Part shown: positions 25,414-36,194 of the stretch, in pieces | Numbering within the stretch: the first letter of the stretch is position 1 | Layout: each line of letters opens with the position of its first letter | Assembly: GCA_027422505.1 (NCBI GenBank) | Contig: JAPQWV010000001.1 | Span: 7,440,001-7,504,000, forward strand | From: Craterostigma plantagineum | Lineage: Eukaryota > Streptophyta > Magnoliopsida > Lamiales > Linderniaceae | Direction: 5' to 3' | DNA: 64,000 nucleotides | The notes under the pieces: model-generated | Database searches by the model: none | Seen by the model: only the letters and a program-made list of their open reading frames with translations | Told to the model about the DNA's origin: nothing | Made by a program: the position numbers and the translations under genes

Positions 25414-26106
25414 TCAGAGCATAGGTACATTATAAACTATTAACGTACCCGTTATTTTCGTAGGAGGAATTTCTGTTTCCTCTAGGTTTAGGTTGAACAT
25501 CCGTGGAGGAACTGGCGAGGGCTGCGTCAAGGTTTGATCTGGTTCTACTGATATGTGCATTTGACATATTTTAGCAAAATGTCCCTGCCTCCCACATTTA
25601 AAACAGTTGGCATTCTGTGAAAAGTAAATGCCTCTGTGCTTTCGTCCACACTGTTGACATCGAGGTATAGGGATCGGAACATGAGCATGAAAAGGAACAT
25701 CCATCGGGTTTGGCCTTGATTGGCAAAGTTGGGACCCTTGATGAGTTATGTGGACATTGTGGGGATTCTTAAAATATAAGGGCTTTTTAGTAGTTTCCGG
25801 TTCGGGCCTATTCTCCATCTTTCGCTTTCCTTTCGGGTTTTGGAACATTTGGGTTTCTTTCCTAATAGGGTTAGCAATATTTGCAGGTAAGAATCTACGG
25901 GGTTCGGATGATTCTTGTTCATTGATAAGCTTATAGACCAAGTCCTTGAGTTCACCAACTTGATCTTTAAGTTCACTGATCTGACCCGATTGTCATTGGA
26001 TCAGTTCAGTAAGATGTGAGAGTGCTGAGTCTCGTTCGTTCATAGGGAACTTAGGTGTAACCCCACGACTCGACTCACCAGTAAATTCTCTATGTCCGCT
26101 AGCCAT
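25414..26106 (-). pseudogene. Partial gag with CCHC zinc knuckle
   Basis: It starts MASGHREFTGESSRG at 26106. An in-frame TGA follows at codon 38 (25993-25995); the frame then runs on with QSGQISELKDQVGELKDL, a short coiled-coil-like segment, to CQQCGRKHRG and the knuckle CFKCGRQGHFAKIC. The capsid-like N-terminal gag region seen in full gypsy elements is missing. Confidence 0.75.
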
Positions 26107-26240
26107 TCTACAGTTAGTCAAACAAATAGGCATGTCATCGTAAGCACATAATCATATTAAACGTATAACTTACAGGCAAGGCTGATCCTCCAGACTTTTG
26201 AGTGGCCGTACATGGACAGTCTACAGAACCTATATCCTAA

Positions 26241-26252
26241 GCTCTGATACCA
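26241..26252 (-). promoter_or_regulatory. Primer-binding site, tRNA-Met type
   Basis: The reverse complement reads TGGTATCAGAGC, two bases inside the 5' LTR edge at 26255. Confidence 0.85.
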
Positions 26253-26254
26253 CC

Positions 26255-28373
26255 TGTGGCGACCCTGACTTTCTAATCATACTTAGGGGCGGATTTTCGC
26301 AACGTAAGTCGCGGGAGACCCATCTAAAAAAAACTTTTTCCTAAAATATGATATGTTACGATAAAACGTAACCCACATCGTCGTAATTATACAAAGGCCG
26401 AATCCCCAAAATATGTCATATCAAAACATCCTAACATCGCTCCACAGGTCGTCATCCATGTACAGCCTTGCCTTCAAAAGACCCTGGAGTACCGCCGTCA
26501 GCCCGCCTTAGTCGTGACGTTTCTCAACGTCCGACTCTATCGTACCTACAACACATAAAACGTGGAATGAGCTTATAAAGCTCAGTAAGTGGAACCCATG
26601 CAATGCACGTGTCCTAAAACGCAAAGGCATCCGCGCTAATGCTTCCTAATCGTATCATGTAATTCGTGTCTTGAATTCATGTCTTGTATTTTGTGTCTTG
26701 TAATTCGTGTCTTGTCTTATCTTGTAGTTCGTGTCTTGTCTTGTCTTATAGTTCGTGTCTTGTCTTGTAGGGCCCATGGCTTATCTTGCTATGCACCATC
26801 ATGGAGCTCAAACCCATTAAGGGTAAATAAATATGTAAGTGGCAATACCCACTCATGGGAGGCGAACCCTAGGGCGCCTTTTCTGTCCCAAGGTGGTTTC
26901 ATACGCCACGCGGACGATACTTCCACTGAGAGGCTAACCCTAAGACGCCCTTTTCAATCCCAATGTAGTTTATCGATCCCACGGACGGTCACAATGGAAG
27001 ACTCACTCTGAGGTTGCTGACACCGTAGCCTTGATGCCGTTTGTTTCCTCAGGGTGCGTCCTCCAAGTCATAACCTTCCGCCACATGCATGCCCTTGCCT
27101 TGAGACATGTCATGTCGTGAAATTGGTGACATAAAATCACCATGGTAGCATAGAGGAGCCATTAAATGCAAACTTTTATCGTGTTTAAGCAATCATACGT
27201 GTCCTATGCTCATGTCTTGTAACTTCGTGTATGCACGTGATAATGCGTGCGTGAATAAAGCCGAAGTGCTTGTCATGCCATTTCATGTAATAATTAATTC
27301 ACGTAAATAAATAAATCACATAAGGGTTCACGTAGAGTCATAGCAGCATATAATCATGTCATTCAAGCACGTAACCATGTAATTCATGCACATATAATTT
27401 ATGTGTTGTAGATGGGATTTCCACTTACCTGGTATCCTTAGCTACTTAGCTTATCGTACGGTAAGTCGCTAACCTTCAAACCCTCTTATGTATTTGAAAT
27501 TTAACTTGCTAAAGGTTGCGTGTTGAATCTTTACTTTGGTCTTCTTCTCTTCCTTGGTTATTCTTTCGTGTTCAAATGAGGGTTCCTTTGTTAATGATCT
27601 TTTTCTTCTATTCATAAGGATGTTCGAATGATATAATGGATATACATCACTACTTAAAATTCGTGTGAGGTGACGTGTTTTCCTAAGGCTTAAGCAACTT
27701 TATTATTATTCTAATCTCTATCCATAACAATTTGGGCCTAAGATCAAAGATTTAATTATGACCCAATTATAAATATAGTCCAACTCATTTAATCTAATAT
27801 TATAAATTTCATTTAGCTCTTTTGAGATTTATAATTTCAAGCTTCAAGATTTCGAGACTTAATGATTTCGGGTTCTAATGATTTCGTGACTTAAAGATCT
27901 CGAACTTCTTATCTAGCCCTTTCGAAACTAATTCATTTTTAAAAGTTATAAATCTCGAGACTCATCTGAATTCTAAGTACTTTTCTAGCTTTGACATTTT
28001 TATTTTTGATAGCATACTTAGAAAACCCTACTGTTTCACAAACTCCTCTTGTCAATAGTTTCGATTTTTTTTTTATCAATATAATTGTTAATTACTTTCT
28101 TAAGTTAGAATCCTTCGTAGCACGAAATTAACTCATCATTTAAATTCTCTAAATCCTACGTTCATCATTTAAATCATACTTCGTAACACGCATAAAAGTT
28201 TTAAACCACGTAGCATGAAATCATATAGACACATTAGTCACTTAAGGGCACAAAAGCATAAAAGCATCGTATCACCCAAAGTCCTAACTTCTTTATTTAT
28301 TTAATCCGACAAAATTCCTAATTTACTGCTAATTAAGTCGTAAGTCCCGTAATTAAACTTTACGGGTATTACA
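26255..28373 (-). repeat. LTR (5' LTR in element orientation)
   Basis: Near-identical copy of 21738-23860. Visible differences are a 3-base gap after aaaatatgt, c/t changes near 26473 and 26537, and a shorter T-run near 28064. Confidence 0.9.
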
Positions 28374-29898
28374 CTCACACGCACTCTGAGAAACTTCCCA
28401 GGGGGTCACCCATCCCTAGATTGCCCCAAGTCAAGCACGCTTAACTTTGGAGTTTCTATAGATGGACTCCCGAAAAGGTAGGTCGACCTTGTTGATATGA
28501 GTAGTACTATCAATCCTTTTATACGATTCTTAGCCTGACACGGCCATACATTGTCAGTCTCAGGATCCCTCTCATTCTGGTGTTGGATCGGTTCGTTCAT
28601 GTACCCCTTCGCCTAGAAGCCTGCCAGGAGCCGCTCATTGTCCGTGCACCCTGGCATCGGCGATCACTCCCCGCTCTCGTCGGTCCCGGGCGTCACAAAC
28701 ATGCACACCCACGGGCCACAATCCAAGCTATCCATGGCTTGCTGGCGACAAATCTTAGGCAGGACCGTTGAAGCAAACTTCGGATCCAACCCCACATGCT
28801 TCAAATAATGTCCAAGTGAAAGCGGCTATAACATAATTTCCAATGCGAATCACGTTCAACGAAGAAATACCTGAAACAATTTACTTACAAATCAAACTTA
28901 CACAACGGTTTGCAACAGCTGTTCCAGTCGGCGCCCTCATTGAATTGTAATGCTGCCAAGACCTATTTTCGACGTCGAGTACAAGCAGATGCCAATGATT
29001 GTGATTGTTCAATGGCAGCGCAACAAGCTTGCATTCGGACTGTACGATCGCCCGAAAATGCTCTAACTGCGTCTTGGTAATAGGAGCCATTTTTTCCAAC
29101 AATGTCTCAATACCGTTTTGGTTCCTACCTGGAGACGCCTCCCCGGTCTCGACAACTCAATATTTTGCTAAGAATTAATCAAAGTTTTAGTTAAATCCCA
29201 CAAACTTAAAAACATGATATTCGATGAAACTCACCGAAACATAGGAAGGAAGGAAGTACGTGCCGGAGTCGGGAGCCACCAACATCAAACGGTGGATGTT
29301 GTCCTCCCATACAACGGCACTGCATTTGCAACGAATTCAAAGATATATATAATAATGCCGCATCCAAAACATAATCCAACAACTTAATTGAAGTTGGTGT
29401 TTGCAACGAAGCAGTCCACGATCTCTTTCTCTTTCGGGGATAGGGATGCCATCCCTCAAAGTCTCTATCGAGCGTGCCGCTGTACATCTCTGCGGGAGGA
29501 TTCAACTTTTTACCCGACGAGATATCGAACACCTCGATCGGTCCCTCTTTTGTAGCGCCTTTTGCACCCTTGCGCTTCTTCTTCACCGGCGTCGTGCTCC
29601 CTGGAGGCGTTACAAAGTCGGCCAGCTTCTTCTTCTTGCGGTTATCCCTTCCCATGACCGTGCAAGCAATTGATCCGGCCTCAAGAGATTCCTTCGCAGC
29701 GACATATTGTTTGTATTCTTGATCCACCGTCGCAATAGTGAACGACCTCAACACAGCTGAAACCACAAATCTTATACTCTCATCCACCTCGACAGCAGCT
29801 TGCTCCCACTGCATCTCAGCAGCAACTTGCTCCTCAGCCACCACAGCATCAGCTGGCTTCTCAGCCTCCACAGCATCAGCTTCTGCCTCAGCCACAGC

Positions 29899-30821
29899 TA
29901 GACGTGTTCAGAAGGTTCAAAAAACCGTAACCGAACCGTAACCGAACCGGCGGTCAACGGTTCGGTTAACCGTAGTCAACGGTTACGGTTCAAACCGTAA
30001 CCGAACCGTGATTTGCTATGGTTCGATTACGGTTATAGAATTCTCTAACCGTGAACCGCCGGTTATAACCGGCGGTTAATCGGCGGTGCAAACCGCCGGT
30101 TATAACCGAAGGTTTTCCATAAAATAAGGCATTGGGTTGAGCTTATATTAGGCTGAACTTGAGTTTTGGATGATTAATTATTTTTTCGACAGTTGGTCGT
30201 TACCTTATTTCTATATTCTTACTCAACGGTCATCAAGTTATATTCCCACTCACATTTTCTTTCTATTTTTCAGTTTTTTCTTTCTTCTAATTGACTCTCA
30301 TGTTACCGTCATCATTTTTATTAGTTCCATTTTTATTTTTTTCATGCTATAGTTCTATAAATATGTGTAGAATTTGTAGAAATTTTTCACAGAATTTTTT
30401 TGCTCTCAATTCTCAAGTTAAAATCAAACGCATTATCGAATTTCTGTAAGCAATCGCATCTTTCTCAAAATATCTGAAAGTGTTGCTAATATTATTATTA
30501 AACGAAGACTGAACGATTGTATTTTTTTCTTACAAAATCTAAGGAGTAATTGTGTTTCTTTTAATTTTCGACATTATTAAATAAATTAATTTCTTTAGTT
30601 TACTTAAGTGATTATTTTTTGTTTTTTTATAAATAAAATAAAAAAATTTAATTAAAACCGTAAACCGGCGGTTCAAACCGTAACCGTAACCGGCGATTAC
30701 GGTTACAAACCGTAACCGTAACCGTGGTTACCGCGGTTCGGTTACGGTTTGAGATTTTCACTAACCGTAAACCGGCGGTTATAACCGTGAACCGTAACCA
30801 TGAACCGTTTGAACACGTCTA
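29899..30821. mobile_element. hAT-type MITE, 923 bp, in the Ulp1 gene
   Basis: Inverted ends are tagacgtgttca...tgaacacgtcta, and both arms are packed with aaccgtaaccg words facing each other. The flanks are 8-bp near-duplicates gccacagc (29891-29898) and tccacagc (30822-30829). The 8-bp TSD and TAG...CTA ends fit hAT. It interrupts an open exon, and the reading frame resumes in phase when one TSD copy is kept. Confidence 0.85.
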
Positions 30822-31320
30822 TCCACAGCAGATACTTCCTTTTCCATTTCCTCCACCACCACAGCTTGCTCCACAAACTCATCGACCGGCTCAGTCTCCA
30901 TACGAGCACAATCATCGCCAACAACTTTCTCCGTAGGCGTGTAAGGACGACCATCCTCGTCACCAACAGCTTTCTCCTCAGCGTTCTCCGTACGACCACC
31001 CTCGTCACCAACAGCTTTCTCCCCAGCGTTCTCCGTATGACCACCCTCGTCACCAACAGCATTCTCCTCGGCTTTCTCCTTAGATGTGTAAGGTTCCTCC
31101 TTGGTAGACTTCTTGTCCGTCATCTCCAAAGTAGGAATCCTCACGTTGTCGGTTAATGTGCAGAACGCCTCATACTCGTTCCGCCACACATAGATCGGGT
31201 TTACTACATCATCTTCATTCAACAGCTCAATAGCTTGATCCATTTCTTGTTCGGCTGGCCGCCACCTCGTGAAACGAGGCATGCCTGTAATCGATAGAGC
31301 TTTACCCAGTCGGGGAGCGT

Positions 31321-31677
31321 GCTCATTGTCTTAGGCGATAATACCTAGCGGGATTCGAATCCCGAGCACATCTTTACTATCTGAAAACTCTCTTACTAGT
31401 TTTAGGCGTGTTCATTGAATCTCTAATTGATTTAGGAGTAATCTGTTCGGATAGTTCGTAACACCATCTGCGCACTTTATTTAGACTAAATATCGAGTCG
31501 ATAGGTCACTACTAGTACTTGATCTATTCCTCGTGTTCGATACTCGTTTACTCACTTTACTGCACTACAAGCGATAGGTCCACTGCCTATCGCACGTTGG
31601 TGATAGTAATTAGGTATTCGTTTTATATTATCACTTGTCGCACTTGCAAATCATATTAGCACACCACGTGTCGATCA
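31321..31677 (+). repeat. Truncated 5' LTR
   Basis: It matches 37399-37755 almost base for base, from tcattgtcttaggcg to cgtgtcgatca. The first 1.2 kb present in the 3' LTR is missing. Confidence 0.88.
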
Positions 31678-31683
31678 AGTTTT

Positions 31684-31701
31684 TGGCGCCGTTGCCGGGG
31701 A
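31684..31701 (+). promoter_or_regulatory. Primer-binding site, tRNA-Asp type
   Basis: TGGCGCCGTTGCCGGGGA lies six bases after the LTR end; it is the same PBS as the minus-strand element at 2063-2080. Confidence 0.88.
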
Positions 31702-31865
31702 ATAGATTGATATTAGGAACACCGTAGTTCGGTAATTTAGCCATTTTATTTGACGTTTCCCTTTTTTTCTTTATTACTATTTGCATTATTTGTTCTTCTA
31801 GTCATTGTTATTTTCGTTATTTCTTTTACGGGTCGATTTCTTTTAGTCCACATACAGACGTAGAT

Positions 31866-34487
31866 ATGGCGGACCACAGGGTACCTGTCCATAACGTTCC
31901 AGATGAGGAGCAGTCACTAAAAGATCAGCTCAAGAACGCCGCACTAGGCGGTATGGAGTCGGCGATCGTTATTCCGCCGATCGAGAACAACAATTTCGAG
32001 CTGAAGCACTCTTGGCTTCAGATGATCTTCCAGACGGCCCAGTTTGAGGGCAATCCTGACGACGATGTCTATTCCCATCTGAAGGATTTCTTGACGGTGA
32101 CTGACACCATCAAGATCAACGGGGTCACGGGCGATGCGATTAAGTTGATGTTGTTCACGTTCTCGCTCAAGTTCAGGGCGAAGGACTGGTTGGATATGTT
32201 GCTGCCCAGATCGATCACTACCTGGGAGGAGATGCGAGCCGCCTTCATCAACCACTACTTCCCACTATCAAAGGTGCTAAGGTTGAAGACGGAGATCTCT
32301 CTTTTTTACCAGAAGGACTCAAAAAACATGTACGAGGTGTGGGAGCACTACAAGGCGCTACTGAAGAGGTGCCCACAACACGGGATGTCCAAGGTAGCCC
32401 AGATCAACCGATTCCACGAGGGGCTCAATGACCAGACTGTCCATATGTTAGACGGAGCCGCAGGAGGAGGGCTCGTGAAGCTCAGTGCGACCGATGCTTG
32501 GAATCTGATTGAGGACTACTCGAGGAACAGTTTCATGAGGGGCAATACGAGGATGAAGACACCAGGCATGTTCGGAGTTAGCAAGGAGACGGCCACTAAT
32601 GCCAAATTCGAGGCGCTCCACAAATCGCTGCGACGAACTCTCAGTTGCAGACAGTGATCAGCGCTTCCAAAATCTGGGCAGACACGGCCCGTGAACACCG
32701 TCACGACCACCGCACCGACGCAGCATATGCAGTACATATCGTTGTGTGGGATTTGTGGCGCATCCCACGAGACCTCAGAACGCCAACTTGGGCAGTCGCT
32801 AGAGCACGTAGATTACATGGGAAATTACCAAGGTGACCAGCGAAGCTTCCAACCTCGAGCACACCCCAACTTGGCGTATGGAAATCAGAACCACCAGGGG
32901 CAAGGACCGCCAGGATTTCAGCCTAGGCCATCCAATTTCCAAAACGTGGCGCCACGCCAATATCAGAATGCACCCATCGGAGGATCCGATGATATGAAGG
33001 AGATGAAGAATATGATGAAGACGCTCCTCACGAACTTTAGCAGTACCACCGCAGCCCACGAGAGTCGGATGACAAAGATGGAGGAGTACATGGAGGCGAA
33101 TGACATCCGTGCTCAGAATACAGACGCCTCTATCAAGAGGTTGGAGCAGCAAGTGGGGCAATTAGCAAAGCAAATGGCGGGGCCAAATCAAGGATCACTC
33201 CCGAGCTACACCGAGACAAACCCCAAGGAGTACTGCAATGCGGTAACCCTAAGGAGCGGGAGAGGATTACAAGAAGCTCCCACCAAGCAGAATTTAAAGG
33301 AGAAAGTCGATTTCGAGGGCCATGACGAGCCAGAAGTGGAGGAAAGCAAGGGCGACGGAGTCGACAAGGTCAAGGATGACGAGGAAAAGACGCGACCATT
33401 CGTGAAGCCATATCAACCAAAGATCCCGTACCCAGCTCGATTGAGGGGAGCTGCACCTGAAAAAGAGAAGGCTCAACCTAAAAAGGAGGAGGCTGTACCC
33501 GAAATAGAAAAAGCGAGGGAGAACGAGCGGCCACCAGTGATGCCGTACCAGCCGAAGATTTCCTATCCAGCACGGTTGAAGAAGGACAAAGACGAGGCGC
33601 TAATTGGCAGATTCATGGGTATGTGCAAAGAATTACATATTAACTTACCGTTTGTTGAAGCTATTACGCAGATGCCCAGTTTCCTTAAGTTCCCGAAGGA
33701 CTTGCTAACGAATCGACGGAAGCTCGAACACGTCTCCACGGTATACCTACGAGGAGAGTGCTCGGCGATACTCCAGAGCAAGATACCGAAAAAGCTCAAG
33801 GACCCAGGGAGTTTTACTATTCCTTGTCTGATAGGTGATTTAGTTGTTGAGCATGCTTTAGCTGATCTAGGCGCTAGTATAAATTTAATGCCGTACTCCA
33901 TGTTTAAGCGCTTAGGATTATGTGAACCACGACCCACTAGGATGAATATTCAATTGGCCGATAGATCGTTAAAATACCCTCTAGGTGTTCTTGAGGATGT
34001 TCTAGTTAAGGTCGATAAGTTCGTTATCCCTACTGATTTTGTGATCCTAGAGATGGACGAGGATGAAAATATTCCATTAATTCTAGGTAGATCATTCTTA
34101 GCTATAGGCGAGACTCTGATAGATGTTAGGAACGGAACATTGACTTTGAATGTAGATGGCGAGAAAGTTACGTTTAATATGACTGAGTCGATGAAAAAGA
34201 GTAGCGAGTACGATAATAGATGCTACTACTTGGATGTTTGTGAGCACGATTTCTCGTCTTCGGTGCAAGGTTTATCACAGGTGTTGAGCGAGGAGAAAGA
34301 CGACGAGCCCATTATAGCCGTCGAGGAGAACGGTGACGAAGTTAAGGACAAGAGCCCAGGCGAGAAACGACCGCCACTAGAGTTGAAACCACTGCCCGGC
34401 GAAAAGCGACACCTCCAAGGTATGGATGTAGGCGAGGGAGACTTAAGCAAAAATGAGGTACTGTATATAGACTTCCAGCCACCCTAA
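31866..34487 (+). pseudogene. Gag-aspartic protease of an Athila-like element, one in-frame stop
   Basis: The first part (31866-32657, 263 codons) has the retrotransposon gag core: FEGNPDDDVYSHLKDF, then RAKDWLDMLLPRSITTWEEM and FINHYFPLSK. A TGA at 32655-32657 interrupts it. The same frame continues from ATG 32691 for 598 codons to 34487. That part includes a degenerate zinc-knuckle CGICGASHE without its last Cys, a Gln/Lys/Glu-rich linker with a heptad-like stretch (SIKRLEQQVGQLAKQM), and the protease with LADLGASINLMP and ILGRSFLA. Codons next to the stop read sensibly in the +1 frame, suggesting two small compensating indels at about 32628-32668. Confidence 0.85.
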
Positions 34488-36182
34488 GTGAACGAAGGTA
34501 CGTCCGGCTAAAGACGGTAAACGAAGCGCTTCTTGGGAGGCAACCCAGGTTTTATCTATCTAGTACTTTCTTTTATTTACCTATGATTATGACGCATATG
34601 AATATATCTACTATTACTATCTAGGTCTAGTTCCTTTTTACGTTTCATTTTCCTTTTAGTTATATCAGGATAAATATCACGAGTCACGATCCACGATCTT
34701 CACGCGTTCAGGCACAGCCACGTCACTTATTCGTCAGGGGAGTTTCGCTCTTGTTAACCTTCTTTTTCCCTTCCTTTTATCCGTTTTTACATTGAGGACA
34801 ACGTCGGACTTAAGTGTGGGGAGGGGAATTTAGGTTGAGAATGCACATAAAAAAAAAATTATGACGTGTCCGTGAGCTATAAATTCCGTTAGAAAGGCAT
34901 GAATTATTGAACGCAGACACGATTTTTTTGCACTTATCTCGAGTTGGTCTGCATTCTTATGAATTCTTGTGAGCAATTAGGCTATGCACGACTGATTGAA
35001 TCATGTTTGCCTGAATAGATATAGCGCTGCTTTGAGAGATTCGTACACATAACCCTTTTTTGTTGTGAGAGTTTGAGCCTGACGAGCTTATGCTCATTTT
35101 CTTGGTTGTGACGTGCCTAGTCTGTATCTCTCTAGAACTTGCTTGCCTGATACGTGTTGAAACTGTTTTGGTGTGTTAGTGTGAGAATGATGAGGGCATT
35201 AGGAATTAAGTCCATGGCCACATTATCCTACCATGACTAATCCCCTTAGTTAGCCACGTTGAGCCTGAGCCTATTCGTTTGCTTACCTCGTAAATTAGAA
35301 AAGCCACTGACCCGAATAAGCCTCCAGAGATTATACGAACCTGTGTTGATTAGAAAAGAGCAGAAGTTGAACTTGAGGGTTACTGTTTCAATGTCTGATT
35401 TAATGTTCTTCTCTGCTATTCGTGAAATGATTCGATCCTACTTGATCGTTTTCTGAAATGACCCGATCCCTTGCATAAGCGTGCCCATAACCCTTTGGCA
35501 AGATATAGGTTTTGGTAATAAGTATCCCTAGGTAAACGGCATTCGCTGTGACGATGTATTCTTTGCGACAAAAGCTGAACCTTGATGTATTTAGGGAATA
35601 AGAGCAGTGCACAAAATTAGAGAGCAATAAGGTGAAAGGGCAGAAAATGAAAGGGAACTGAGTTGAGAGGGTCGGGCAGAAAAGTCTAGGATTTCAGAGC
35701 GAGAATGTTGAGTCTTATGTTGGGGCATGTGACTGTCATTTTGATCATGCTATGTTATTTGATATTTCTCGCTTACGTGTCCTAACTCTAAGATTACATG
35801 TTCATTATACATTGTTGTCGCTTCATGATTATTCGACCCGTTTCGACCTGAAAAGACCCTCAGATTTATGCTTGCCACTTTAAGTAGTAGATATGCGATT
35901 AGCTTGCAAGCCTATGGCAGGGGTGAGACTAGTGCACGAATTGAGCGACTCACTACATGCTAGCCTATAGACTGAGTGATTTTGAGCGAATCCCTGTTAG
36001 GTATGATCTCGATTGGCAGTGCGAAAGAAGTTTAGGCGACATGTGCAGGTCATTAGTGTGATGTCCATGATTGTTTGCGTGATTTCGTTTCGTGCTTTCT
36101 AGCTTTGATGATAACAATCGTGCTGTTATCTTGATTAGATGCCTTCTCTGACTTCTAATTTACTTGAGGACAAGCAAATGCT
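34488..36182 (+). other. Non-coding interior of the TR-GAG-like element
   Basis: No pol frame. The motif ttgag.acaa...cttaagtgtggggag, typical downstream of Athila coding regions, occurs at 34793-34825. A second version at 36166-36194 forms the PPT. Confidence 0.6.
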
Positions 36183-36194
36183 TAAGTGTGGGGA
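36183..36194 (+). promoter_or_regulatory. Polypurine tract
   Basis: TAAGTGTGGGGA ends directly at the TG of the 3' LTR. Confidence 0.75.

Larger units (their letters stand above)
21738..28373 (-). mobile_element. Young non-autonomous LTR retrotransposon (LARD-like)
   Basis: Two long LTRs (21738-23860, 2123 bp; 26255-28373, 2119 bp) differ at only a handful of sites that I can see. They flank a 2.4-kb interior. TSD CTCAC lies at 21733-21737 and 28374-28378, inside the third Cassandra LTR. PBS and PPT place it on the minus strand. The interior encodes only a partial gag with a zinc knuckle. No protease, reverse transcriptase or integrase is present, so it must have moved with another element's enzymes. 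Confidence 0.9.
20388..28697 (-). mobile_element. Cassandra-type TRIM with three LTRs
   Basis: The layout is LTR (20388-20983), 72-bp interior (20984-21055), LTR (21056-21518), 72-bp interior (21519-21590), LTR (21591-21737 continuing 28379-28697). TSD AACAT lies at 20383-20387 and 28698-28702, and the ends are TG...CA. Each interior has a minus-strand tRNA-Met-type PBS (TGGTATCAGAGC) next to the LTR. The LTRs contain 5S rRNA-like sequence, the hallmark of Cassandra. The third LTR is interrupted by the LARD-like element at 21738-28373. No protein is encoded. Confidence 0.88.
15054..31282 (-). mobile_element. Composite MULE with MuDR transposase and Ulp1-like peptidase
   Basis: The left end is taken at ggggaattttctaatcg. 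This and the following ttgacgaaaatacccttaat match the left arm of the 38906 element (tttgacgaaattacccttaa). The body holds a minus-strand MuDR transposase (16486-18733) downstream of a minus-strand C48 peptidase (20295-31282). Plant MULEs carrying both are known (KI-MULE/Kaonashi type). Later insertions of Cassandra, a LARD-like element and a hAT MITE expand it. The right end is lost or lies beyond the retroelement at 31321; the right-arm-like end at 38809 does not share a TSD with 15054. Confidence 0.7.
20295..31282 (-). pseudogene. MULE-borne Ulp1-like C48 cysteine peptidase, split by two insertions
   Basis: The N-terminal part (31282-30822) opens MPRFTRWRPAEQEMDQ and has acidic EKAVGDEGG repeats. 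It continues at 29898 after the hAT MITE in the same frame, with Lys-rich segments. Peptidase exons follow: about 29320-29230, about 29125-28902 with the catalytic His in NHNHWHLLVLDVENRSW, and 28825-28698 with the catalytic Cys in DSLDCGPWVCMF. The last exon then resumes beyond the Cassandra insertion at 20387-20295 and ends GPATSDHIGRRF-stop. Reading across one copy of the 5-bp TSD keeps the frame. Ulp1 domains remove SUMO/NEDD8-type modifiers; in MULEs they are captured copies. Exact junctions of the middle exons are uncertain, and the insertions should abolish the product. Confidence 0.82.
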
